Source of the DNA: Cinnamomum chago
Taxonomy: Eukaryota; Streptophyta; Magnoliopsida; Laurales; Lauraceae
DNA: 64,000 nucleotides
Direction of reading: 5' to 3'
NCBI GenBank assembly: GCA_038049695.1
Contig: CP142454.1
Span: forward strand, 15,508,501 to 15,572,500
Within the stretch, counting starts at the first letter, position 1. Each line of letters begins with the position of its first letter. Shown here piece after piece: positions 13,100-24,800 of the stretch. The notes below the pieces were generated by a model, which was not told the origin of the DNA, did no database searches, and saw only the letters and a list, made by a program, of their open reading frames with translations. A program made the translations under genes and the position numbers.

Positions 13100-13195
13100 A
13101 ATGTAAATGAGTTGGAATCACTATGGTAGTGCAGTTTCAAACCTATAATCATCGGGTGCAAACTGTGATCCTACGCCAACTGAGCTACCCCCTTA
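13100..13195 (-). mobile_element. tRNA-derived SINE, old copy
   Basis: On the minus strand, GGGGTAGCTCAGTTGGCGTA (A-box-like) is followed about 45 bases later by AGGTTTGAAACTGCACTACC (B-box-like). This matches the young SINE at 59696-59876, but only the tRNA-like head can be followed, and the 3' half has diverged. Confidence 0.75.
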
Positions 13196-13390
13196 AGGTT
13201 ACGGAACTTATACATACACAAACAACAAGTTGAAGATCATAGCTACAGATTTGATTATGAGACAATGAGTGCAGCTATTATGACTTATGAGCATACATGG
13301 ATCAATGGGCCAGAAAACAAGTATGTTAAGGATATTAAGCAGGAGGATATTGTCATTTGAGCTGCATAGATACTAAATCAGGAGGATCAG

Positions 13391-13660
13391 CCGGCCCATT
13401 TATTTCATTTAATTGACTTTCTAAGAATTCTAAGACTTTTATTGCTAATAGTGACCAAGAATGACCATCAAATAATATTCCCTTTAATAAAAATAATGAA
13501 TCAATGGTGGAAGGAAAATGAATTAAAATAGTCAAGAACCCATTGATATCTATATGATATATCCTTCACCTTTTACTCTTTAATTAATAATCATTTGTTA
13601 GAGCCCATTTGACTATGAATTTCTATGCACTCAATTTCCATGCAAACAAATGAGCCCTAA
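13391..13660. mobile_element. MITE, family A, copy 1
   Basis: The left end GGCCCATTTATTTCATTTAATTG and the right end CAAACAAATGAGCCCTAAA are inverted relatives of each other and of the copies at 35060, 49931 and 51691. Shared interior phrases include AATGACCATCAAATAA. It is non-coding, and its borders are approximate. Confidence 0.65.
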
Positions 13661-14548
13661 AAACGTACTTTGAAAATAAAAATCAAGATAGGTTTGGGGC
13701 TGTAACTTTGGTTATAGACACCAAACTCTATGAGGTCATGAGTGCCCAAGTTTGAGTCCTTATAAAAAAAAAGGAAAATAATAGAGGACAAGATGAGGCT
13801 TCAATGACGATATGGTGACAATGATCCAATTGTGTGAAATCATGTGGGCCACATGCCACTGGTCCCATGTCAAGTCAAGAACGACAGATGCTAACAAAGA
13901 ATACAATTCCACTTATAGTAAGACTTAATATGTCCTCATAAATAAGATTTCTAATATGACAAGTGGATGTGAGTTTTTTGGTGAAGAAATCCCCACTAAA
14001 GTGTGATTCATTGAAACTTGTCTATATAAGAATAAGGGAGCCCTAGGGTTGGATACACTCCATTTCCGATCTATATAAAAGAAAAAGACAGAGATCCATA
14101 AAGCTTTTCAATCACCAAAAGACACGTAGAATTTCAACCACATGCCGGAGTTTCTACATCCTGATCCATCATCTACTATCTAGGCGGATTTACTCATGCA
14201 TGCATTTTAAAATATACACACACCTTGCCGGCCAGACTGTACCCTTAGCAAGTCAAGCTTGAGTAAAGCCTGATCAGTCCTCTTCATAAGTGACTATAGC
14301 CAGGACGTGCAGAGCTAGCCCTAACTTGAGCTTTATCAGTATAATGTTTCCGAGTCAATGAGCTAAGCTCGAATCTTATGGGGTTGCTCTGAGCGAGCTT
14401 GCTTGCGAGGAGCTAGGTTGGCTTGTTAACATCCTTGGTTTCAAATGATAGTGAAATCTTCCTACCAATGGCGGACCTATACATATTTAATATGGGGCGG
14501 TTGTCCCATGTTGATTTTAAAATTAATAGAGATTTAAATGCGCATGAG

Positions 14549-15117
14549 TAGGGTTGTAAATGGGTACCCGATTCTCCGATTACCCGAAGGTTCCGACCCG
14601 TTAGGTTCCGGGTCTGGGTCCTTATTTTGGTCCCGATAAGCAAATGGTTCCGGTTCCGGATCCTTTTTTTGGAACCGATACCTAAACGGGTCCGGTTCCG
14701 GGTCCACAGTAGCTCAGACCCGTGGACCCGAGACCCGACCCAATATACACTAACATAAGGTAACTTTTGTATATGAAAATAGAATCCTTTTTACTTTTCT
14801 ACTTTCTGAGTTTTTTGGTTAAAAGTGCATGTTATTGATAGACAAAAGTCACATTAGTGTTTGTAGGTTATCCAATTGAAATATGGAAAAAGCATAAATT
14901 TTTTAAAAAGAAAAATACATGTATTAGTCTAGAACCAAACCCTCCTCACAAACGGGTCCGGTTCCGGTTCCGGACCCGTTTAAAATTATCGGAACCGGTT
15001 CCGGAACCAGTTTCCTGGTTCCGATCCGGGTCCGGGTCCGGGTCCCCCTCTTACTAAACGGTTCCGGGTCCGGGTCCACCTTGGACCCGGACCGGAACCG
15101 ACCCGTTTACAACCCTA
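14549..15117. mobile_element. Non-autonomous hAT-type element with 8-bp target duplication
   Basis: The element starts TAGGGTTGTAAATGGGT and ends with the reverse complement TAGGGTTGTAAACGGGT. It is flanked on both sides by CGCATGAG (14541-14548 and 15118-15125), a perfect 8-bp duplication as hAT elements make. Both arms are packed with GGTTCCGG and GGGTCCGG words, and an AT-rich centre (about 14745-14935) has no transposase. The repeated words look like subterminal transposase-binding sites, an inference from known hAT elements. The perfect duplication implies a fairly recent insertion. Confidence 0.92.
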
Positions 15118-17707
15118 CGCATGAGGTGTCCCACATATATTTAATAAACAATCGCCCCATGTCTAATCTCTTTCGGCATCTTCTTTTTACCGATAGTTTG
15201 AGATCCTCATTGCACTAATCAAGCTTTTCATTTCCGGTCCTTTCATGATTAGTCTCTCTCTCACCAAATAAATCTAAATAAAACAATCTTCCTCCTTCCT
15301 CAGATGTAGTATAATCATAATCACTCCATATCTAAATATGAGCCCTTAATCTCCAAATTCTAATTTCAAACCCTAAATCTCCAAATCCAAATCCAAATCC
15401 TAAGCTTTAAATCACATAATCTGAGCATATCTACATAATCATCATTGGGCACACTTTAATCTTCAATTCATACATAAATCAGGACTTAGGGTTCATATGT
15501 TTGGATGACTTGAGTTACATTGAAGTGACAATTTTTCTTCTTTGCCATGAGCCCATGATCAGTTATAGTGAATTATTCTTACAGCTAGGTAAGTGCAAGC
15601 AACCAAATTCCTTATATTGAAATAAAACTCCTTTGGGAATCCAAATTGGAAAATTGGGTGCTCACCCAAATCATCATTTCAGGACATCCAAACGCCTAGG
15701 ATTAAAGGAAATATTATGTTTTGATGACGATGAATTGATGATCATTTGAATTTAGGAGAGGTCGTAGCAATACCCTTCAATTAGGCAAGAGATCTAAGTA
15801 TGGAAAAAAAAATTTATGTCTAAATGCAATAGATTTTCTCTTTTGATATTGGTAATGTGAAGAAAATAATTAGCAAAGTTAAGCAAAAATTTAGCCTCAC
15901 CCAAACAAAAATCCTAGTTCCACCACTGCTTCTTACTATCTTTTGTAATTTATTTCTTCTATAAAATTATCGAAAAGCAATGCTGTAATTTATCTATTTT
16001 GGAAAACTACATTGAATCCATCTTTGGTGATTTTATTTTTTAATTGATTCGTACATATTTGACAAAATCCAAGCATAGACGAAAGAGTCCATTGTTCCAG
16101 TTGCAAACAAAAGCTAAAGAACATACATGAGTCCCACCACATATGAACTCCAAAGTCTAAACTACAAAATCCAAATAATCGACTCAAAATATGTGGTATC
16201 CATTTCAAGGACATCACATGGAAGGTGGATGGCCTGAATCACGTACATGGACCATGGTGCATCGATCTTCTTTTACCAGACATGAACTGGGACTCTAGCT
16301 GTCTTCATCTTTTGAGTTTCACTGTGGGATTTGACTTATTCTTATCTATTCGTTGGAATTGATAATGAGATAACATCTTCAACACTGAAATGGATACTGA
16401 GATATGATGTGCTTTACTTCTAGAATTCATTATTTGTAGGAATGTTAGAAATACTTTCCTTAATAAAAAATAAATAAATAAACCCAGATTTGTTGGATTT
16501 GCACGATCCGAATGAACTATACTATATATTTGATAGAAGGTCAATTCCTTTTTAGATATAAAGCCGTTGAATTTGTTGAACAAGATCAAAGGGTCAGGAT
16601 GATTTGGTGGACGTTTAATTTTGCAGATAGGTAGGTCATTTACAAATCTTCCACTCCCCCACTGCCTCACGATTGATGAGGCCCCAGGTAGTTGACGGTG
16701 TGAGATTCTCTCACATTCAACGATTGAAGAGATCAAAAGAAATGCTAGGGAGTTTGATCTGGGCAGGGAAAAATGTTTCTCTGGAAATTTGAGTTCAATT
16801 CTTTAAAGAATATGCATGACCAAGAAAATAACATGAGAACCATAGGCTGCTTAAAGAAATCATTGATAAACAACTTGAATACAATGATTTAACACTCCAT
16901 CAGCTGACAGCTGACAAAGACCCCTGAAGTCGATTGTCTCATGCCACAGGACAGCCAGCTAACATGGAATATATAATAGAGCCAAGATTTCTAACGCCCA
17001 CCACATTCGTTCACCTGAAGCAACACTTACATAGACGTTTTGGGATAATCGTACTACCTGTACCTGTTCAACCAAGCAAAAGCCTCCCCACTATTCTGCT
17101 GTGCGACTATTTTCATCAATCTTTATAGGGTTCTCTTTCAAATGCTTGGAAAAAAGAAAAAGAAAAAAAACCTTAAATCCTTGCCTATTCAGGCACTGTC
17201 TTGATTTCAACTTTCAGAGTTTTTTTTTTTTCTTTTGCCCCCTCTCAATACTACTTTGTTTTCTACAAACTTTGTATGAAGCAGCTACTTTGAAGTGGTC
17301 TTCAAGCTAAAACACGTCGATAGAAATTATCGAGGGCAGGTAATGCAGTTTGCACTGTCCATTGTCGACGAAGTGTAGGTGTACTTGATTAGACTAAACT
17401 TTTGGCTGTCTTTTCTCAAAATGCTAGTTCCTTTCTCTTGCCACTGCCTGCGTGGAGATGGAGTTGAAGCCAAACTGAAGATACTACTTCCTTGTAACTG
17501 AAAGCCTCACAACCAATTAGAGAAGCCACAAATGGATCTCGGGAAATGGCAAAGTTGATCTTCAAGTTGCTGTTCTGACAGTTGTCATATTTTGTGTCCA
17601 TCTTAAAAACGAAGCAACACACTCATGGTTAAGTGGTGTTCGCACCTTAGTTTCGCACACATGCATGGGATGGATCCCTATCTCTCTCTGAGTCGTCAAG
17701 TTAAAGT

Positions 17708-17837
17708 ATTACTTTGGACCACTACGACTACATAGCAACCAAAAAAGAAAAAAGAAAAAAAGGAGAATTATATATATTACTTTGGACCACCACCCCTACA
17801 TAGCAACCGAAAAAAGAAAAAAAAAAGAGAATTATTT
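17708..17837. repeat. 68-bp tandem duplication
   Basis: ATTACTTTGGACCAC and then CTACATAGCAACC followed by a poly-A/G tail occur twice, at 17708 and 17776. Confidence 0.88.
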
Positions 17838-18054
17838 CAAGAAGGGGTGATTTTTGCAAGGGTGAAGTTGCAAGTGAGACTCTCCAAAGCATTGTCCAGT
17901 ATGGGCACCATACTCGCTTGGGTGTTGGTTTGTTGGCATAAGGCGCGTGTTTGCTTATCCCAAGATTTATCTGGTGCACGTGTGTTGCAGGCAGGGTCAT
18001 CCGTGCACACGAGGATTCCTGTTGGGTCAAATACCAAGAAAATACCCTCATCAA

Positions 18055-18055
18055 C

Positions 18056-18122
<67 letters not shown>
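18055..18122. repeat. Compound (AT)n(GA)n microsatellite
   Basis: About 11 AT units run directly into about 22 GA units. The flanking open reading frames on both strands are produced by this repeat. Confidence 0.93.
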
Positions 18123-18124
<2 letters not shown>

Positions 18125-19200
18125 CCAGACAATGACAATTGATTCATCAAAACAATTGGCAACAATGATGTAGATTGTGATCTCAATTAGTTGAAGTTTT
18201 ATTCTACTTGCACCCAATGATTGAGCACTGGGCCTGGGTCTATTTTTGGCCCATTTTATATAGGGACGGGCTTGGATTAAGTGTGATCAAAAGCCAGAAG
18301 CCCGGCCAGCCTAGCTTGAACAACCAATACATATAATTTAGTAACTATTTACCTAAATAGGTAATTAGAAAAGTAATTACAAAGTCCGAACGAGTGATAG
18401 AAAGCCTAGCCCAGCCTGGCTCAATTGGCTAAAGGTGGGGTGGGGGGCTCAGGCCAGGTACTTAAGGCCCATGTCTTGCTTGGGCTAGATATGGGCCTGT
18501 GTTTCAAAAGGTAGGCTGGGCCTGGATATGCCTCAGTCCATCCCGGGCCAGCACATGAACACAGATATGCCTCAGCCAGGCCCGGACCAGCCCATGAACA
18601 CCCCTACTTGTGGCCATCACATTACACTGTCACAGGTGGAGTGATTATTGAAGCGAAGGTATTGTGGGGGAACAACTTGATATGGTCGCTGAAATGTTGG
18701 AATAGATATTGACAAGGTTGGGCAGGGACCGACAGGATCACATGACTATGAGTTGACATCACAAGGCACAAAGAAGGGGAGTCTGTAGAATGTAATTGAT
18801 TTACATGGAAAGAGGACAATGGAATATAATGCACGGCCGACAGTAAAAAAAAAATAAATGCTTGGCCTGAAATATGTTTATTCTCCTCATCTTTTTAGAT
18901 GCAGTTATTTCATTTGACCATTCTATGTTGTTTTGTATTCATGCACTTGTTGATTCATTTGGCTCCTTAAAGTTTGACCCCATAAATCCCAGAACCAGTG
19001 TGCTCATAGATTTGTTAATGAGGTGCAGTTTCTGTATGTATGAAATAGCTGATTACCATTATTGAAGTATTGCCCATTTGGAGGCTTATTGAAGCCTTTG
19101 GACTTGGAATACTTAGATAACCATCAATGTTCTACAGCCATAGAGCCATTGTTGCTTCTTAATATTGTTCTTAGACTTTTAAAGGCTTTGGAGATCCTAA

Positions 19201-20121
19201 GGGCCCGTTTGGATGTCTATAGAATAAAATATTTACATATTTAAATATTGTAAGAATAAAATAGTATAGAATACAATAATGCAATATTATAATAGTATAA
19301 TTTTTTTACTGTTTGGCAATTTTTGAAGAATACTATAGATTTTAAATTGAAATGTTTGGAATGTGCTATGATTAAAGTAAATTACATTATAAGAATTTTT
19401 TTATTAAATATTTTAATTTATATGTAATTTACCACGCCAGGATAAAAAAAGTAATGTGGTAAAGTAAAGTTTAACTTTTATGTTTTTACCATAAGTTACT
19501 TTTCTTTTATCACATAAACCCATGGTAAAGTAAAGTAAATGAAAAAATAACTACTTTATAACTCTCTCTCTCACTTTGCTTTACCACATACTTCATCTGA
19601 CCTTACTTTACCTCATCTTTTACCATGATATGACATCGATCTTTATTTTACTTTACCACACCTGTAAATAAGTCACTTTTTATTTACCATATAAAACTAC
19701 GATAAAATGTTTAAGTAAAGTAAAAAAAAAAAAAACTACTTTACCATTCATTCCCACTTTACTTCACCATGTACTTTATCCCACCTTTACTTTACCCCAC
19801 CTTTATCGTCCTGTGAGATTTACTTTTACTTTACTTTTCCATATATGTAAACATACACATTATGATGGATTTGTTGAACCAAGGTCTTTACTTTACTCTA
19901 CCACTTTGTAATTGTCATTTTGAAAGATTTTTATCTTGTAGAAAGTTTTCTACAGGGGGGAACTGTAGGAGAGAATATTGAGCTTTTTGAAAGAAAAGAA
20001 ATTTTTCTTCAAATTTTTTTTGAGTTACCAAACGCCCAAGATTTTCTTCTTTAAAAAAATGAAAGATTATATTCTAAAAAATATTATTTTCTTGTACTTT
20101 CTTGTGCATCCAAACAGACCC
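19201..20121. mobile_element. Tourist-like (PIF/Harbinger) element, 921 bp, TAA target duplication
   Basis: The left end GGGCCCGTTTGGATG and the right end CATCCAAACAGACCC are inverted repeats. TAA flanks both sides (19198-19200 and 20122-20124), as expected for PIF/Harbinger MITEs. The interior is AT-rich and holds two diverged copies (about 19456-19622 and 19660-19806) of a block built on GGTAAAGTAAAG and CTTTACCA words. There is no transposase frame. Confidence 0.85.
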
Positions 20122-20124
20122 TAA

Positions 20125-21804
20125 TATACTAATTCTTATTTGATTCCATGTAGATTTTAGTTTGGGCAAGTCAATTCAATTTACCCAATTGATGGTATGG
20201 ACTGATGCTATCTGTACACAAGGTAAGGCTATCCATGCAAAGATCGTCTAGTTTCAATGAAATGGAAGTAGCGAAATGTGAAAAACCAATATGCTTTAAG
20301 GGCAGATTTGTGTCCCCCACAGTAGGAATTTGTTTTTCAAGGAATCATTGAAGATTTTGCTTCTTTTTGTGCTTTTCCATGAAAAAAAGTGACCGCTAAA
20401 TACTGGCTATAGAACATGACCTAAGATATTCCGAATGGAAGATGGTTGAGGATTTTTTGCTACAAAAGTATGCACAATAATTGGAGGATCATCACCAGCA
20501 GTTGTTTAGGTGGCCCACTTGTCAAAGTTTCCATAACATGGTAGGCACTGCACCTTGATTAGTAAGTTCCTGGTACTTATGCTGGGTAGTTTCTCTTGGA
20601 CACAGCAGTTTACTGGCTTATTTGGGGCATGCCCATGAGAATCCCAAAAAAAGCTCATAATTTGATTCAGGAGCAGCAGAATGAATGGTCTGAAATATAA
20701 CCTAACCCTTTTATGATTCAGGTCTGGGTTAGGTTTCACTGCAAGTGTTTATACATGGGGACCTAAATACCTGTCTAGCATGTTAAGCATATCATATGTG
20801 AATCTTGAGTTGGGCATGCATCCTGGTCCTTTATCTGACTCCGGGTCTGGGTTCAAGCTTTTTAAATTTGGTTATGGCTGAAAATCACTTTTGGTGATGT
20901 AGGATTAGGTATGGATACACTGTAATATTGCATTGTGAAATTTCCTTTTGAGTGATCTAGGATTAGGTATGGACTGAAGAGATTAATGCGGAATGTGAAG
21001 GGGATCAACACTTTCCTATAACTTAATTTACCAGAGTGATGAGTGGGTAATTATGTCAAATTAAAAAGGAGAGTATTAGATTCTCCGTGGATCTTTGCCT
21101 TCAGTTTTTGCACTTTTGATGATAGGACATTGCTCAGAACTTCGAAGAGTTTAATGCCCCATAAAACAGATGAATCCACAGTACCAGTTTCACAATCTCA
21201 GCCACTCCATGTTCATACGTCTGAGTTCTGACTTGAAATTTTGTGCTGGTGATAGATTAAAATCTACTGGGAATATGTCTACCATGAATTTTGCACACCC
21301 ACTCAATTTTAGCACTCGAGAAGCCATTCTCATAAGCAAGTTACAAGACTTGTTAGTAGGAGAAGCCCTGACTTGTAAGAGAACTCCAACCATACACAAT
21401 GGGGGAAAACCTGGCGATAGATCTGATTTTAATAGCCATATCCATTGATCCATTTCGACTTAATGCAAAAAAAATAAAAAAAAATCCTAGAGCATCAATC
21501 ATGCATCATGCCCAAAATTTCATAAACGCGACAACGTAAAAATGTAGCAATGAAGAGAACACACTTTTACTCCCCTGAAACCTGTGATGTGTTGAAGCAA
21601 CTTTGTCTGATCATCCCAAGGTCCTTTGAGATGCAGGATTCGTTTATAAATAGATCATATCTCATAGGGGGGGGGGGAAAAAAACACAAAACAAGAGAAA
21701 AAGACCGCAGACTACATTTTTCCTGGCCGATTGAACTCTGATCTTTCTTTGCTGATCATGGCCAACCTGATCATTTGATTTAATGTTAACAATAGGGTTT
21801 ACCT
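20125..21804. other. Intergenic stretch downstream of TSR3
   Basis: Overlapping short frames at about 21170-21453 on both strands show no family I recognise. The phrase CTAGGATTAGGTATGGA occurs near 20900 and 20958. The 3' untranslated region of TSR3 must begin here, but its end cannot be placed. Confidence 0.5.
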
Positions 21805-24800
21805 TTATTCACTTTCATCATCGGTTTCCCCTAAGCTCAAGTGATTCATGTTCTTCTCAAGCGGTGGAAGTCCATCATCAGAATCATTATCAGAACCAGA
21901 ACCAGATCCAGTGTTGCCATTGAGAGAATCTGCATCAATGCCTGCGTTTGCCAAAAAGTGAATATTTTTTCTTTCAATGGAAAGGTAATAGAATGTGTTA
22001 AAAAGGGATGAGAGAAACTGATACATTATGTTAAACCAATGTTAAAGCCATAGCATTAACAGAAAATTAGCCATGATACAAGAAAAACAAACTTGAAAGG
22101 AACTAAAAAACCATACTTTTCTATAGGAAAGATGTCCCTAATTATAGTTGTCTATTTTGTTTCAGACTCAAATGTCTTGTCCTCTTCTAAGTCCCCATGT
22201 TTCATTTCAGAGTTTCTTTTTGGAAAATAATAAAAAATATTATATTTAATTTACTTTACTAAATCAACCATGTAATATGAAATGCCCTAGCATGATCACA
22301 GAACTATTCCCTATATTTCGCTGTAATCAGGTGTTGCCACAGTAAATCGCTTATAAAGAGAAATCTCTAGTATAATCAGGGAACAATATCTCAAAATTCA
22401 TATTGTTGATGTGACAACTTCTGCACTGGTTGTCAACCTGAATGCCCTAGCATGATCGTGGAACAAGCCTGATGATTCAATTGCCCCTATTTTTGCATGG
22501 AAGATGAGAACGATGTTCAGATTGGAATTGTTATTTTATTTTTATTTTTTAATTAACCACTACTGTATTGCTTTTGTTGTCCATAAGGTTCTAATTGAAG
22601 AGGCCTGAGTTATCATCTACCAGCATGATATAATTTGTCATGTGAACTGCTCCATAAACAGAATTGGTCAGCTCAACAAATTTTACACTTCGATTCCACT
22701 GCTCCCGCATTAGGAATTAGGATGCAGGTGTATCTCCTTTGAAACAGTTGAATGCATACCATCTGTGTTAAGAGGCTTTTGGATTCTTGCATTGCTAGAT
22801 AGCCAAGAATTTTGGACTGAGATGATGTCAGAGCCGCTTTCACATTCAGAATATGCCTTGAGAAGTTCCCTGCAAGGTTAAATGGACAATTAATTAACAC
22901 ATATTTGTAGATGACAATCCTCCTCGTATATGTGCAGATAGATCGGCAGCACCCTGATTCCTAAAGCATAGTAGCCTCATTTACCCATATATAGCATATG
23001 CTTAAAGAAAAATACCCCCTACTTTGTATTACGATTACAACAGACCGCAGTAGGGACCAAGGGCTATCATACCTGTTAAGAGTCAGAAACGCATGACCCC
23101 ACTTAAATTTTCCTAGCAACAGATTTGCTGTTTCCTCTTCTCCGCTGTGAAAGGAAATTTAAAACGTCACAAAGCTACACCATCGTGTACCATAAGTTTA
23201 GCATCTTTGCAAAACTAAAACTGACAAAAGATTTAGAAAAGAAGGTCACAAAGGAATGAGAAACCCTCACGAGCCCTTAACACTTTTCCCCAGGTATCAA
23301 TAACAGTTTTCTTCCCAAATACAATTACTTTAAAAAAATCTATTTGAACAAGTAATGTGAGATGGGATAAAACATCAAGGAATATCGCCTCTATGATGTT
23401 GAGAACAGGAATGTGAATCGACTTATTACACTAAAGGTATGTTACCTAAAGGCTCATTCTCAACAGGATGGCGGACCATTTTCGATAGTTGCCCTTTAGA
23501 AAAATCATACAAAACCTTCTAGCGGTATCCAATTGTCTCCACAATTGCATTTTCTACAAATGTGGCCCATACTGAATCAAAAGGACTTTGGCTACCCCCT
23601 GATATTTATGATAAAACCACTAACATGGAGCATCACCTTTAGGATGCATTTGTGCAGTGACAGTATTCCACGATAGAGAGGAAAACTGTTCTGGGTTTCC
23701 AGCTAGCCCAGTGTTCCATTGTTTGGCGCGACACATTTTCTTTTGCAAAAAAGGAAAAAAATGAATTGATTTTCCTCAATAGAAGGATTTCAATTTCCTG
23801 GGTTGGTTTGGGGGGTTGTGGAAACAAAAATCTGCCGAGCCCGGAATACTATTGTTGCACAATCAAGTCATTAGGGTCCAATAATGGCATACATCATCTC
23901 ATGAGAATTTTGATTTGGCTGCATATTTCTTTAACCATGTGATAGGTGGAGTTCAGATCCTCACCGGCCTTCACTGGACAAGTTCTACTGCCTTTTCTAG
24001 ACGCACAGAATGTGTCTGGGGTCCACCAACGGCACTACATATAGGGGAGGTCTGTAAATAGCTATCTACCAAAAAACAGATTGGTTTCTGTTGCTAAATA
24101 TCCAATTTAAAAACATGAAATAGAGAGATGAAGGGAAGATTCTCTGTTTTGACTGTCCATTTGATGCCATTAGATTGGACGCCGAGCAACGTCCATTAAA
24201 TCTGATGCTTGATACACAGCTACTCAAGAAGCCCCTCTTTTATCTGCTAAGGAACACACCATGTGTCCTTTTTCAGCCAGATAGATCTCTCCAGTGAAGG
24301 CTGGAGAGAATCTAAACTCATTATGGGTAGTGTGGCAATAAGAAATTGTATTTCAGAGAATGTTTTCTGCCCTTACTGCCAAGTCAGTATCAGTGCTGAT
24401 ATTGATTTGGTGCAGAGAAGTCAGCATAAAGGATAAAACAGAATGCACTTTCCAATTTCTGTACTGGCACCACCAATCAATTATTCGAACTAACATCACC
24501 ATGAAACACACACGAGTCCCAAATGGAAAGATTTTATCAGATGATCAGTTACTCAAGCACAACATAGGCACAACTCCACTCGTGTTATGTTATTATCATA
24601 AATACAATTTGCATGTGGGTGGATGAGTGGAGAAGTAGATCTCACAAAACTGACTCTAAATCGATAGGAAGGATCTGATATAATCACAACAATGATGCTT
24701 TGAAGTGTGTCGGTACTCACCAATAGCGCTTTAGATGAAAGTGAAATACAAGAAGATTCAACAATTTCCACATTTAAAAAATAAAATAAAACCATTACCA

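Larger units (their letters stand above)
15126..19197. other. Intergenic stretch, repeat-rich, no gene recognised
   Basis: Open frames such as 16305-16736 (-) show no domain. Besides the repeats listed separately, 18220-18610 is rich in GGCCTGGG/GCCCGGCC words, with a partly duplicated phrase GATATGCCTCAG(T/C)C and an end CATGAACACCCCTA. That resembles a decayed hAT-like element. Confidence 0.55.

Noticed and set aside
16305..16736. 143-aa minus-strand frame
   Set aside because: No recognisable domain, average composition, no exon partners; probably chance.
17728..18217. Overlapping 126-152-aa frames rich in Ser-Leu or Arg-Glu repeats
   Set aside because: They are translations of the (AT)n(GA)n microsatellite.
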